Below are positions 1-9,043 of a stretch of 64,000 nucleotides of DNA, piece after piece. The DNA lies in assembly GCF_000147715.2 (NCBI RefSeq), contig NC_017934.1, forward strand, positions 1,426,001 to 1,490,000. The letters run 5' to 3'. The stretch's first letter is position 1, and every line of letters begins with the position of its first letter. The DNA comes from Mesotoga prima MesG1.Ag.4.2 (GTDB lineage Bacteria > Thermotogota > Thermotogae > Petrotogales > Kosmotogaceae). The translations under genes and the position numbers were made by a program. The notes beneath the pieces are model-generated. The model was not told the origin of the DNA and made no database searches. It saw only the letters and a list, made by a program, of their open reading frames with translations.

Positions 1-802
1 CGGCTTCGAAGATGGCTCTACATTATCGGGAACGCTCCTGACTTATTCACCTGCCGAGGAACGCTACGCAATGGGCATCTATTATGCAAACTTCAAACCT
101 CAACTTGCCATTGACCACGGACAGTTTAGAGAAGGAGACATCCTGCTTTCAGTCAACGGTATGAAGACTGAAACAAGTTATGATCTAACCACGATGAGTC
201 AGTTGTTGGCTCTGAAGCCCGATGAGCTCTTGATTCAGTTCACCGGGAAAGAAATCTCCTTTGCCGAATTCGGCTTTCCCGACGAATTCGTTGTTTCTGT
301 TGAACGGGAAGGTCAATTAATAAATTTGACAGTGAGTAAAAACGAGATGATAGCCCTGGTCGAAGAGGCGGGAGCCTTTGCTCAAGGAAGCAGTTATTGG
401 TACCCCGATACTGCATTGGAGGCGGTAGGTCTCGGCGTTCAGTGGGCAAACAATCTATTGATAGCTCTGGTTAAGGTAGTAGGGAGCCTCTTCACCGGGG
501 GAGCCAACATCAACGAATTCACCGGCCCCATTGGACTGGTAACCATAGTTGATCAGGCGGTCAGTCTTGGATTAAGAATAGTCCTTTACCTAGCTGGGTT
601 TATATCTCTCAACCTGGGAGTAATAAATCTAATTCCCTTTCCGGCACTAGACGGTGGAAGAATGTTGCTTGCCCTCATTGAAATGATTACAAGAAGAAGG
701 CTCGATCCAAAGATAGAGGGTCTGATCAATGTGATCGGATTCATGGTCTTGATGGGGTTCATGATTTACATTACTTTCATTGATATAGGTAGGTGGCTAT
801 GA
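1..802 (+). CDS. rseP: Site-2 (RseP/RasP-type) membrane metalloprotease, C-terminal part
   Basis: The frame is open from the window edge, so the N-terminus with the HExxH zinc motif lies outside. What remains is a PDZ-like segment, then a hydrophobic C-terminal third containing NLGVINLIPFPALDGGRM, the second zinc-ligand motif (NPxPxLDGG type) of site-2 proteases, and closing membrane helices. The family cleaves substrates such as anti-sigma factors within the inner membrane. The stop overlaps the start of ispG. This protease-ispG order is common in bacteria, usually with dxr upstream; dxr just outside the window is inference. Family assignment is firm; the substrate is unknown. Confidence 0.9.
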   Translation, partial: GFEDGSTLSGTLLTYSPAEERYAMGIYYANFKPQLAIDHGQFREGDILLSVNGMKTETSYDLTTMSQLLALKPDELLIQFTGKEISFAEFGFPDEFVVSVEREGQLINLTVSKNEMIALVEEAGAFAQGSSYWYPDTALEAVGLGVQWANNLLIALVKVVGSLFTGGANINEFTGPIGLVTIVDQAVSLGLRIVLYLAGFISLNLGVINLIPFPALDGGRMLLALIEMITRRRLDPKIEGLINVIGFMVLMGFMIYITFIDIGRWL

Positions 803-1839
803 GCGGGGTCGTTCGCGTTGGAGATGTTCTGATAGGTGGAGGAAATCCAATCACGGTCCAATCAATGACAAACACCAAGACTTCTGACGTAAACAAAACT
901 GTTGAGCAGATCAAAAGGCTCGAAGATGCAGGTTGTGATCTGGTAAGGGTATCAGTTCCAGACTTTGAGTCGGCTTCCGTACTGAAGGAGATCACTTCTT
1001 TAAGCAGGATACCTGTCATAGCAGATATTCACTTCGACTATAAACTTGCCGTAGAATCGATCAAAAACGGCGCTGCAAAGGTGAGAATTAACCCAGGAAA
1101 CATCGGTCAAGATTGGAAAGTCAAAGAAACTGTGAAAATCGCAAAGGAATATGGCGTTCCAATACGAGTCGGAGCTAACTCCGGTTCTCTTGACAAGAGA
1201 TTCAGCTCGTACGAAAAACCTATAGCCCTTGCAGAAAGCGCCCTGGCTCAAGTTAAAATACTTGAGAGCGCGGGGTTCGAAGACATTGTGATATCGCTGA
1301 AATCCTCTTCAGTTATTGAGACGGTTGAAGCAAACAAATACCTCTACAACAAGACTGACCACCCACTTCATCTAGGTGTTACCGAAGCGGGCTTTGGTTT
1401 GGACTCGACGGTCAAGTCGTCAATCGGTATTGGCACGCTTTTGCTCAACAAAATTGGAGATACAATTAGGGTTTCAATGTCGGGCGACCCTGTTCAGGAA
1501 ATCGAGGTCGGGTTGAGCATTCTCAGGTCGCTGAAACTGAGAAGGGGGGTCGATGTGATTTCCTGCCCAACCTGCGCGAGAACGGAAATAGATGTCGAAG
1601 CTCTCGCCAGAAAAGTCAATAGCTGGGTCGGCAACACAGATGCAGACCTCTCGGTTGCAGTGATGGGCTGTGTGGTCAATGGAATCGGAGAGGGCACTGA
1701 AGCAGACATTGGGATCGCTGGAACGGCTTCAGGCGGAGTGATTTTCGTGAAAGGCGAAATCGTTGAAAAAGTAGAAAGGGCAGACCTTGAAGCAAGATTC
1801 CGTCACTGGTTCAAGACGGTCTTGTCAGGAGGAGTATGA
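799..1839 (+). CDS. ispG: (E)-4-hydroxy-3-methylbut-2-enyl-diphosphate synthase (flavodoxin/ferredoxin)
   Basis: This iron-sulfur enzyme converts methylerythritol cyclodiphosphate to HMBPP in the MEP isoprenoid pathway. The protein opens with the conserved GNPITVQSMTNT segment of the TIM barrel. Its C-terminal domain carries the 4Fe-4S ligands in SCPTCAR and MGCVVNGIGE. Length (346 aa) fits the short two-domain bacterial form. The ATG at 799 overlaps the protease stop (ATGA) and has AGG about 9 bases upstream; a GTG at 793 in the same frame is the alternative. It is translationally coupled to both neighbours, and ldh overlaps its stop. Confidence 0.95.
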   Translation: MSGVVRVGDVLIGGGNPITVQSMTNTKTSDVNKTVEQIKRLEDAGCDLVRVSVPDFESASVLKEITSLSRIPVIADIHFDYKLAVESIKNGAAKVRINPGNIGQDWKVKETVKIAKEYGVPIRVGANSGSLDKRFSSYEKPIALAESALAQVKILESAGFEDIVISLKSSSVIETVEANKYLYNKTDHPLHLGVTEAGFGLDSTVKSSIGIGTLLLNKIGDTIRVSMSGDPVQEIEVGLSILRSLKLRRGVDVISCPTCARTEIDVEALARKVNSWVGNTDADLSVAVMGCVVNGIGEGTEADIGIAGTASGGVIFVKGEIVEKVERADLEARFRHWFKTVLSGGV

Positions 1840-2786
1840 TGAAAGTAACGATAGTCGGAGCCGGTATGGTGGGCTCGTCAATAGCTTATGCATCGATGAT
1901 AAAAGGTGTTGCAAGAGAGATAGCTCTTGTTGACATAAACAGGGAACTCGCCAAAGGTCAGGCAATGGACTTGAGTCATGGCAATGCCTATGTTAGACCA
2001 ATGAGAATTCATGGCGGAGATTACGATGTCTCTTCAGACTCGGATGTAGTCGTAATAACGGCCGGTAGACCTCAAAAAGGAGGAGAGAGTCGCCTACAGC
2101 TTCTAAAGGACAACGCAAGGATAGTGAAGGAAGCGGTGGCTAAATCTCTTTCCTACAGCAAAGAGCCAGTTTTCATAATCGTGACGAATCCCGTCGACGT
2201 TCTTACATGGGTGGCATGGAAAGCGTCCGGTTTACCAAGAAACAGGATAGTAGGCTCTGGAACGACTCTAGATACGGCAAGGCTCAGACAGAGCATTGCA
2301 GACCACTGCCAGCTTGACCCAAGAAACGTACATGCTTATGTTCTTGGTGAACATGGTGACAGCGAGATCGTCAACTGGTCTCACGCAGACATTGCGGGAA
2401 TTCCTCTAACCGACTTCTGCAGAAATTGCAGGAGAGACTGCGAGGCTGACCTCTTCCAGAAGCTTTTCGAAGAAACTAAAAATGCTGCTTACAAAATTAT
2501 AGAAAAGAAGGGTTCAACATTTTACGGAATAGGCCTGGCTGTATCAAAAGTGCTTTCAACAATTTTCAACAACCAGCATTCAGTTCTAACTGTTTCCAGC
2601 GTTCACCCGGAGTTTGAAGGTCTGAAGGATGTTCCTTTCAGCGTTCCCACAATACTTGGCAGAGAGGGAGTTGAAAGGATTCTGAAGGTAGGCCTGTCGT
2701 CAGCGGAATTAAAGGGACTATCAAACTCAGCAGGAATTATCGCCAATGCCATAAAAAACCTAAGGGATGAGGAGGGATTAGCGTGA
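1836..2786 (+). CDS. ldh: L-lactate dehydrogenase
   Basis: NAD-dependent cytosolic enzyme that reduces pyruvate to L-lactate. The protein starts with a Rossmann loop (TIVGAGMVGSSIAY). It has the substrate loop AGRPQKGGESRLQLL with Gln and catalytic Arg, DTARLR with the carboxylate-binding Arg, and GEHGDSE with the catalytic His. Gln in the substrate loop, where malate dehydrogenases have Arg, favours lactate. Length of 316 aa is normal. The ATG at 1836 overlaps the ispG stop behind AGGAGGAG; ATG at 1839 is equally possible. Being in an operon with isoprenoid and protease genes looks like shared transcription, not shared function. Confidence 0.93.
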   Translation: MMKVTIVGAGMVGSSIAYASMIKGVAREIALVDINRELAKGQAMDLSHGNAYVRPMRIHGGDYDVSSDSDVVVITAGRPQKGGESRLQLLKDNARIVKEAVAKSLSYSKEPVFIIVTNPVDVLTWVAWKASGLPRNRIVGSGTTLDTARLRQSIADHCQLDPRNVHAYVLGEHGDSEIVNWSHADIAGIPLTDFCRNCRRDCEADLFQKLFEETKNAAYKIIEKKGSTFYGIGLAVSKVLSTIFNNQHSVLTVSSVHPEFEGLKDVPFSVPTILGREGVERILKVGLSSAELKGLSNSAGIIANAIKNLRDEEGLA

Positions 2787-3856
2787 AAAAGGCTTTGCTC
2801 TTAGCAATTGTATTCTTAAGTGTTTCTCTTTTTGCAACCTCGGTTTCGTACGATCCACAGGGGCTGATGTTCTTGAGCAGACCGGGGGCGAGTATCAATG
2901 TTAACGTAAGTCTGAACAAAGGTATGGGATCAACTTATTATGGCGGTGAATCGCTCGGACTATCTTTTTCAGTAGATAGAAGTGCTTACGTGGCAGTTCT
3001 TGACATCGATCCGTCTGGTCAGATTCAGGTTCTCTTCCCAAACGTATATGACCAAGACAACTATCTGCAGGGTGGAAGAACCTACACCTTGCCGACCGAC
3101 AAAGCTACAACGAGGTACAATCTACAGGTCCAGTCACAGAGAGGAAGAGAGACTATCGTAGTCGTTGCTTCCACATCTCCGTTGAACTTCCTGGGCAACG
3201 TCTTCTCTCTCTTCGACAGATATCCGTTTCCCTACTTGAGTCAGAGCATCAACAACCTTTCGGTAGTTATCGATCCGGTTTTCAACACAAGCTGGGGATT
3301 GGGCTACACCTACTTCTACAACAGCTATGTTCCTTTCACAGTAAGAACAACGATAAACGCAGACAGAAAGGATGCCAACGTCTACGTCGATGGAATATTC
3401 ATGGGAAAATCCCCGGTTACGACAACACTTGAAGCCGGTCCTCATACTGTGTATGTGTACACGGAGAGGAACCTTGTTTATGGTCCTGCGACGATAAATG
3501 TCCAGCCCGGGTCAAGCGATTTTTATTTCTCACTACTGCCAAATTACGTTTACGGTTATCTGGAAGTCACATCGATTCCCGACGGACAGGTTTACGTAGA
3601 TGGACAATACGCCGGCGACACTCCATACAAGGACTTCGAGAAAGTTGGGAGTCATACAGTAACCGTTTCCAAATGGGGTTATCATGACTCGAAGCAGAAC
3701 GTGTACATAAACAAAGATATGGTGACCTCAGTCAGTTTCACTCTAACCGAGAAAACCGAAGAAGAGAAGAAAACCGACAACATTATTCTCTTCTCCATAA
3801 TTGGAGTGCTGATAGCGGGAGTTGTCATTGCAGTGATACTCGGCGCATCTGATTAA
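2783..3856 (+). CDS. Exported PEGA-domain protein with N-terminal DUF4384-like region
   Basis: GTG start overlapping the ldh stop (GTGA). Residues 1-18 form a clear signal peptide (MKKALLLAIVFLSVSLFA). Residues about 20-150 resemble DUF4384 (FSVDRSAYVAVLDIDPSGQIQVLFPN). Two PEGA-type beta repeats follow, around residues 190-240 (DANVYVDGIFMGKSPVTTTL) and 250-320 (DGQVYVDGQYAGDTPY). A C-terminal hydrophobic helix (about 333-352) ends in a short polar tail. The topology suggests an envelope protein exposed outside the cytoplasm and anchored at its C-terminus. Function unknown; PEGA domains occur in surface and S-layer-linked proteins. Confidence 0.8.
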   Translation: MKKALLLAIVFLSVSLFATSVSYDPQGLMFLSRPGASINVNVSLNKGMGSTYYGGESLGLSFSVDRSAYVAVLDIDPSGQIQVLFPNVYDQDNYLQGGRTYTLPTDKATTRYNLQVQSQRGRETIVVVASTSPLNFLGNVFSLFDRYPFPYLSQSINNLSVVIDPVFNTSWGLGYTYFYNSYVPFTVRTTINADRKDANVYVDGIFMGKSPVTTTLEAGPHTVYVYTERNLVYGPATINVQPGSSDFYFSLLPNYVYGYLEVTSIPDGQVYVDGQYAGDTPYKDFEKVGSHTVTVSKWGYHDSKQNVYINKDMVTSVSFTLTEKTEEEKKTDNIILFSIIGVLIAGVVIAVILGASD

Positions 3857-3887
3857 GAGCCCCCCGAAGAAGACACTTCCAGGTTAG

Positions 3888-4769
3888 ATGAAGCTAAAGT
3901 CGAAGGCATATGTAAACCTATTACTCGTAGTAATATTCTGGGGATTGACCTTTCCGGTGCAGAAGAACATACTGGAGGGTCTATCCCCGGTATTCTATAA
4001 TGCGCTTCGTTTTTCGATCGCTCTCTTGATTCTGATTCCCCTGAGAAAGAAGCTCGGCCTCAAGATCACAAATAAGAGCCTTACTCAAGGTTTGATTTTA
4101 GGACTTTTCCTTTCGGGAGGATATGTTTTTCAGACGTGGGGACTTGTCTATACAACTGCATCCAAGAGCGCTTTTATTACGTCTCTTTACGTTGGTTTGG
4201 TCGCAATCATTGGTCCCGTTGTAGACAGGCGAATCCCCAGCCGCTATCAGATTCTTGCTCTGGGGGTATCATTAATCGGCTTGTATTTTCTTACAACACC
4301 CGAGACAGGATTCAACTTTGGTGACCTGCTAACCGCTCTTTGCGCAGTTTCTTTCGCCCTGCATGTCGTTTTGATCTCTTATTTCACCCAGAAGGAAGAT
4401 GTCGACGAAATGGAGCTTCTCGTTCCTCAATTTGTCGTAGTGCTTCTTGTCAATATGGCGCTGATTCCTTTCGTCAAAGGAAGTGTGTTTATAAACGGTT
4501 CAATACTCTTTGTTGCGCTGTTTTCTGCAGTTTTCGCAACTATCTTCGCGGTTGCAGTGCAGTTGAAATATCAGAGGTTTCTCGGTTCCGTAGGAGCCTC
4601 TCTGATCTACGTAGGTGAACCGGCCTTCGCACTGTTCTTTGCAATGATCATACTCAGAGAGATTCCGGGTAAAATGGAAGTGGTGGGTTTGCTTCTCATG
4701 ACTGCTGGAATGGTACTTGGAGGGATCTCGTCCTTCGTAATGCGAGATAGGAGTGTGAAGAAGGGTTGA
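3888..4769 (+). CDS. EamA/DMT-family membrane transporter
   Basis: Ten predicted membrane helices arranged as two EamA halves, with the typical opening LLLVVIFWGLTFPVQK and the second-half signature QRFLGSVGASLIYVGEPAFALFFAMIILRE. Length of 293 aa is standard for drug/metabolite transporters. Substrate cannot be told from sequence; members export amino acids, metabolites or drugs. It lies 31 bases after the PEGA gene and its stop overlaps the start of the response regulator, so it is probably co-transcribed with the two-component system. Confidence 0.88.
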   Translation: MKLKSKAYVNLLLVVIFWGLTFPVQKNILEGLSPVFYNALRFSIALLILIPLRKKLGLKITNKSLTQGLILGLFLSGGYVFQTWGLVYTTASKSAFITSLYVGLVAIIGPVVDRRIPSRYQILALGVSLIGLYFLTTPETGFNFGDLLTALCAVSFALHVVLISYFTQKEDVDEMELLVPQFVVVLLVNMALIPFVKGSVFINGSILFVALFSAVFATIFAVAVQLKYQRFLGSVGASLIYVGEPAFALFFAMIILREIPGKMEVVGLLLMTAGMVLGGISSFVMRDRSVKKG

Positions 4770-5428
4770 AAGGAAGGATAATGGTCGTAGAAGACGATAT
4801 GCATATTGGAAAATTGCTTCGCTTGGAGCTAGGCCATGAAGGATACGAAGTAGAAGTTTTGACCGATGGAAAGGAAGCGCTAAAGCATCTAGAAAAAGAG
4901 CTTCCAGATCTTCTTATCCTTGACGTGATGCTTCCCGGTTTGGATGGTTTCTCGGTGCTGGAAGAAATCAGAGAGTATATTTCCACCGATCTTCCCGTTA
5001 TAATGCTTACCGCTAAAGGTGAAGTTAAGGACAGAATACGAGGTTTGAAGAGCGGTGCAGATGATTACTTGCCGAAACCATTTGTAATTGAGGAACTTCT
5101 GGCCAGAATCGAAGCAGTACTTAGACGCAAAGGGAAAGTGGAAAGGATCAGCTACTTCGAAATCACCCTCGATATGCAATCTCGTGAAGCCTTTCTCAAT
5201 GGAGAACCTCTGCAATTGAGCAAGACCGAGTTTGATCTGCTGGCAGTTCTGCTATCGAACGCTGGAATTGTGATGTCAAAGGAAAGATTACTCGAAAAGG
5301 TTTGGGGAAGCGAGGACTGGGGCAACCCCAATGTTGTGGAAGTATATATTAACTACTTGCGTAAGAAACTGGGAAAGACGGGCGAAAGAATAAAAACGGT
5401 GAGGGGCTCTGGCTACGTTGTCAGATAG
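4766..5428 (+). CDS. OmpR/PhoB-family response regulator
   Basis: Receiver domain at residues about 4-118 with the acidic pair VVEDD, phosphoacceptor Asp in LLILDVMLPG, the conserved Thr in VIMLTAKGE and Lys in YLPKPF. A winged-helix DNA-binding domain follows at about 130-218 (LSKTEFDLLAVLLSNAG; VVEVYINYLRKKLG; RIKTVRGSGYVVR). The TTG at 4766, overlapping the transporter stop, keeps the first beta strand (KGRIMVVEDD); ATG at 4781 would cut it off. It pairs with the histidine kinase that overlaps its 3' end. The regulated genes are unknown; the linked operon is the obvious candidate. Confidence 0.93.
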   Translation: MKGRIMVVEDDMHIGKLLRLELGHEGYEVEVLTDGKEALKHLEKELPDLLILDVMLPGLDGFSVLEEIREYISTDLPVIMLTAKGEVKDRIRGLKSGADDYLPKPFVIEELLARIEAVLRRKGKVERISYFEITLDMQSREAFLNGEPLQLSKTEFDLLAVLLSNAGIVMSKERLLEKVWGSEDWGNPNVVEVYINYLRKKLGKTGERIKTVRGSGYVVR

Positions 5429-6695
5429 GAGGAAGCTCTCTACAGCGACTCAGGTAGCCATCTACTCGGTGGTTCTGATCGTATCCATTCTCTTTGCCTC
5501 GGCCATATTCGTTTATGGAGTCTCCGAAAGTGTCTTCATTCGCAATTACTCCGCAGAGATGAGAAAGATCTTCATGGATTCTCCCATGGGCAAAGGGTTT
5601 AGGTATGGCGTGGGAAGAATGGCCATAGGCAGAGGAACTACAGAGTTTTACGTGAGCGTTGATGGAAACGTGGTTCAGAATCCAACAGGACTGAGCAGCG
5701 TTCCGGATGTTGAGGGATATGTAAAGACGAGGATAGATGGCAGCTCCTATCTTCTCTACGGATTCTTGAATGGAGAGGAAAAAGTGATTCTCGGTGCAAG
5801 AATGGACGATCTCGATTTCTTCCTAGAGAGTCTCGCCACCACTCTCCTTCTTTCAGTCTTGGTTGGTGTTGTCCTTTCAATCATCGGTGGCCTCTTCCTT
5901 GGAAGCAGGGTCTCTAAACCTATCAAAGAAACTTCACGTCTGTTAAAGGAGATAACGCTGAATGATCTTTCAAGAAGACTGGAAAGCGATCCGAAGACTT
6001 CCGAACTTGCCGAACTCAAAAAAGCACTGAATAGAGCTCTAGACAGAATTCAAGATGGATACACCAGGCAGGAACAGTTTTCATCAGACATTGCGCATGA
6101 GATTCGCTCTCCACTGACTTCAATCCTTGGCTTCTCGAGACTGATTCTTCGCTGGGGTTCTGACGACCCAGAGGTTGTCAAGGAAGCCGCTGAAAGTATC
6201 TCCGACACAGCCACCAAGATGATGACAATTACTGAATCTCTGCTTTTTCTCTCGAGACCCGAGATCGAACTAAACGAAACAAGTTTCAACCTCAGAGAAC
6301 TGGTACTCGAGATCACCAATAGCGTTCCAGCCGATCAGTCGGCAGAGATGAAGATCGAGATTCCAGATATCGAAGTCCGAACCGATAGAGTTCTGCTTAA
6401 GATAATTGTAAAAATTCTTGTTGAAAATGCCTTGAAGTTTGGAAAGAATGGCCCGATAGAGATCAATTGGTCAGATGGTACATTAAGTGTTAGGGATCAT
6501 GGCATGGGAATCAACGAGGATGAAAAAGAACGAATATTCAACAGATTCTACAGGGGCGACTCTTCAAGAGGTGGTGAAGGTCATGGATTGGGTCTTTCCA
6601 TTGCCAGCAAGATCTGTAAGGTGTTGAAACTCTCAATCGATGCAGATAATTGTGAGGATGGAGGAGCAGTATTCAAAGTGGAGGGATTAAGATGA
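5418..6695 (+). CDS. Membrane sensor histidine kinase
   Basis: Two membrane helices (about residues 13-35 and 138-162) flank a roughly 100-residue extracytoplasmic sensor region. Then come a HAMP-like linker (LGSRVSKPIKETSRLL), a HisKA domain with phospho-acceptor His in SSDIAHEIRSPLTSILGFS, and an HATPase domain with N box (VENALKFG), G1 box (RDHGMGI), F box (RIFNRFYRGD) and G2 box (GHGLGLSIA). TTG start at 5418 overlaps the response regulator end by 11 bases. The sensor region matches nothing I recognise, so the signal is unknown. Its stop overlaps the start of the next gene. Confidence 0.93.
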   Translation: MSDRRKLSTATQVAIYSVVLIVSILFASAIFVYGVSESVFIRNYSAEMRKIFMDSPMGKGFRYGVGRMAIGRGTTEFYVSVDGNVVQNPTGLSSVPDVEGYVKTRIDGSSYLLYGFLNGEEKVILGARMDDLDFFLESLATTLLLSVLVGVVLSIIGGLFLGSRVSKPIKETSRLLKEITLNDLSRRLESDPKTSELAELKKALNRALDRIQDGYTRQEQFSSDIAHEIRSPLTSILGFSRLILRWGSDDPEVVKEAAESISDTATKMMTITESLLFLSRPEIELNETSFNLRELVLEITNSVPADQSAEMKIEIPDIEVRTDRVLLKIIVKILVENALKFGKNGPIEINWSDGTLSVRDHGMGINEDEKERIFNRFYRGDSSRGGEGHGLGLSIASKICKVLKLSIDADNCEDGGAVFKVEGLR

Positions 6696-8206
6696 GAATT
6701 GCGATATCGGTTGCGGAGCTGGCAGTAACCTGGATAATCATTCCCTTTCTCCTCTTTTCCGGAGCACCGTTTTCAGCGGGATTAGGAGTGACGATAGTCG
6801 CTTCGATTATCATCATTTTGTCTCTTCTTCTAGCGATCTATTCTGCTCTTGTGGTATATTACTGGTCCGGAAGACTGCCGACCGTTATATATGGGCCCGA
6901 AAAAACCGTTCAAAGCGGCCCATACAGATTTGTTCGCCATCCATTCAACCTGGGTTACATACTTTTCCTTTTCGGTCTTGGATTGTTGAGTGGAAACTAT
7001 TGGACGCTTCTTTACGTTGCAGTCATAGGCGCAGTGATAGTTGTGTATTCTTTGCTCCAAGAAAAACTCGCTCTGAAAAGAATTGAAGGCTACGAGGACT
7101 ATAAAGAGAAGATACCTTTCATGATCCCAAATCCCGGAAGAAAGATACCCTTTGATAAATCGACATCCATTCCCTGGCAATTCATCGTGGCATCATTCGT
7201 TGTGAAGCTGGTAATTCTGATTGTTCTACCCTCTAAGGTAAAGAATGCAAGAGTGCTCAGAGAAAAGAGGCCCTTCGTTCTCGCTCTTGCTCACCAAACT
7301 CATTTCGACGGTCCTCTTATCTTTTACTCGACGTCGCGTTACCTGAGGTTCGTAGGCACCGCAATCTACGTTGATAGACTCGGGTTGCTTAACTGGCTCG
7401 CCGTAATTCCTGTCAGAAGATATGCTGTCGATACATCCGCCATAAGACAGATGCTTTCGACAATAAAACAGGGAGTTCCACTGGGAATTGCACCTGAAGC
7501 AGCGAGATCATGGGACGGAAGACCACTACATACAAAAAGAGAGATATGGAAGCTTTTCAGGATGTTGAAAATCCCTGTAATCCCAGTGAAGTTTTATGGA
7601 GTACAGAGACTTTGGCCTAGATGGGCAAAGATTTTTGCATTGGGGACTTCGACCGTAGAATTCGGTGATCCGGTCGAAGCAGATGATCCCCAGCTAGAAG
7701 AAAAAGTGATGGGCTTCCTCGCCAAGGAGGATCCAACCTTCAAGCTTCCTTACCGAAACTACAAACGTATAGAAAAGCTGATCTGGCGCTGTCCAAGCTG
7801 TGGCGCCGTTGCCTCTATCAAAGGCTTCAAAACTGGCTTCTCATGTTCTTCGTGCGGAAAAAGCTGGACCAAGCCAACTGTAAACGAAGTAATTCAAATC
7901 CACGACAGGATAATGCCTGGAAGCATGGGCCTTTCCTTCCCCATAAAGGATGAGGTAATATTCAATGGAGAGAGGGTAACGGCAAACATATACGAGGACC
8001 ACGCGATGATCGGAGACTACAAGCTGGATTATAGCGTCATAAATAACTCCAGTATAGAAAAAAGTATAGAACCGGTCTTTGGGATTGCAAATGAAATGGT
8101 TAGTTTCGTCTCTACGACCAGCGCACTAATGTGGCAGGAACTGGTAGACTTCCAGATCAAATTCAGACTTAAGAAAGAAAACTATCACACCGATCTCTGG
8201 GGATAG
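6692..8206 (+). CDS. Three-part membrane protein: isoprenylcysteine/phospholipid methyltransferase-like + PlsC acyltransferase + zinc ribbon
   Basis: ATG overlaps the kinase stop (ATGA). Residues 1-150 contain several membrane helices and the ICMT/PEMT-like signature GPYRFVRHPFNLGY (76-89), with the family's typical tail EDYKEKIPFMIPNP. Residues about 185-350 form a glycerolipid acyltransferase with HQTHFD (201-206, the HX4D catalytic motif) and a PEAARS block (269-274) in place of EGTRS. A CxxC...CxxC ribbon follows (CPSC 367-370, CSSC 385-388), then about 115 residues I do not recognise. Likely role is membrane lipid modification at the cytoplasmic membrane, possibly controlled by the adjacent two-component system. 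The fusion as a whole is unfamiliar to me. Confidence 0.78.
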   Translation: MRIAISVAELAVTWIIIPFLLFSGAPFSAGLGVTIVASIIIILSLLLAIYSALVVYYWSGRLPTVIYGPEKTVQSGPYRFVRHPFNLGYILFLFGLGLLSGNYWTLLYVAVIGAVIVVYSLLQEKLALKRIEGYEDYKEKIPFMIPNPGRKIPFDKSTSIPWQFIVASFVVKLVILIVLPSKVKNARVLREKRPFVLALAHQTHFDGPLIFYSTSRYLRFVGTAIYVDRLGLLNWLAVIPVRRYAVDTSAIRQMLSTIKQGVPLGIAPEAARSWDGRPLHTKREIWKLFRMLKIPVIPVKFYGVQRLWPRWAKIFALGTSTVEFGDPVEADDPQLEEKVMGFLAKEDPTFKLPYRNYKRIEKLIWRCPSCGAVASIKGFKTGFSCSSCGKSWTKPTVNEVIQIHDRIMPGSMGLSFPIKDEVIFNGERVTANIYEDHAMIGDYKLDYSVINNSSIEKSIEPVFGIANEMVSFVSTTSALMWQELVDFQIKFRLKKENYHTDLWG

Positions 8207-8803
8207 CTCCCGGGATGTAACGCTGAATGCCGGGGATGCGGGTTCGTAAGAGCAAAAGGAACTGGTTGACCGTTGAGCGGTTCTCCGTTCTCCGAAGAAA
8301 ACCCGTTCTTCGTTCCGACGCTCCGCGTCCAGGTTCTTCGTTCTTGGGCAAGGTGATGATTCAAGAGCGTTTGGACTCCAACCAGTCATGAAAAAACAGC
8401 ACTCACCGGAAACTCTCTTCTGGTTCTCTAGCTTGCAACTGATCTCCACAGCTTAAAGCAGCTTCTAGATACGAGATCCCGATCAGTTTCATATCGGGAT
8501 GACCAAAGAGGAGAATAGAGATGATGTCTCTGCTTAACACCGATCAGCGGATCCTTGCTTTCTGTCGTTCAGCGGTTCTTAGATGCGAGATCGCGTGCAA
8601 AAGCATCACGGGATGACGGAAGTGGATAACGAACATAATCCATATTGGCGCAGACTCTACGGGATAAGAGTGCTTGGAAATAACCGGATGATACAACATG
8701 ATTTAAGGGCAGGAGACTCTCCCTTCTTGTCATCCTGACAATGCTCCTGTTCAGGATCCCTGTCTTTCGCGGAAAACGGGACAGACAATAGGAGCGTTTG
8801 GGA

Positions 8804-8864
8804 GCCAGTCTGCTAACGCACGCCAGTCGCACTTCGTGCGGCCAGTTCCGACTTAGTCGGGCAG
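8804..8864 (-). repeat. Mini-hairpin array, reverse orientation
   Basis: Three GCCAGT linkers (8804, 8822, 8841; spacing 18 and 19) separate small hairpins. CGCAC-TTC-GTGCG is at 8828-8840 and CCGAC-TTA-GTCGG at 8848-8860; a degenerate TGC/GCA stem lies between the first two linkers. Read on the minus strand the loops are GAA and TAA closed by C-G, and the linker is ACTGGC, so this is the same design as the array at 9244-9337 in opposite orientation. Confidence 0.7.
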
Positions 8865-9043
8865 AAGAGCCTTGTTTAGAAGCGGGTTACGAAGTGCGGG
8901 TTAGAAAGATCGGGTTTATAAAAGCGGGTTGTCAGAACCGGGTTCTTAAAGAGCGAGATCCCGTGCAGTTTCCCTGAACAGAATCTTTTCAGGGCAGGCG
9001 CTACGTGATGACAATTTAAGATGACTGTGCAGTTCTCTTGTAG

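Noticed and set aside
4781-5428. ATG at 4781 as start of the response regulator
   Set aside because: Would remove the first beta strand of the receiver domain; TTG at 4766 gives the full domain and a coupled start.
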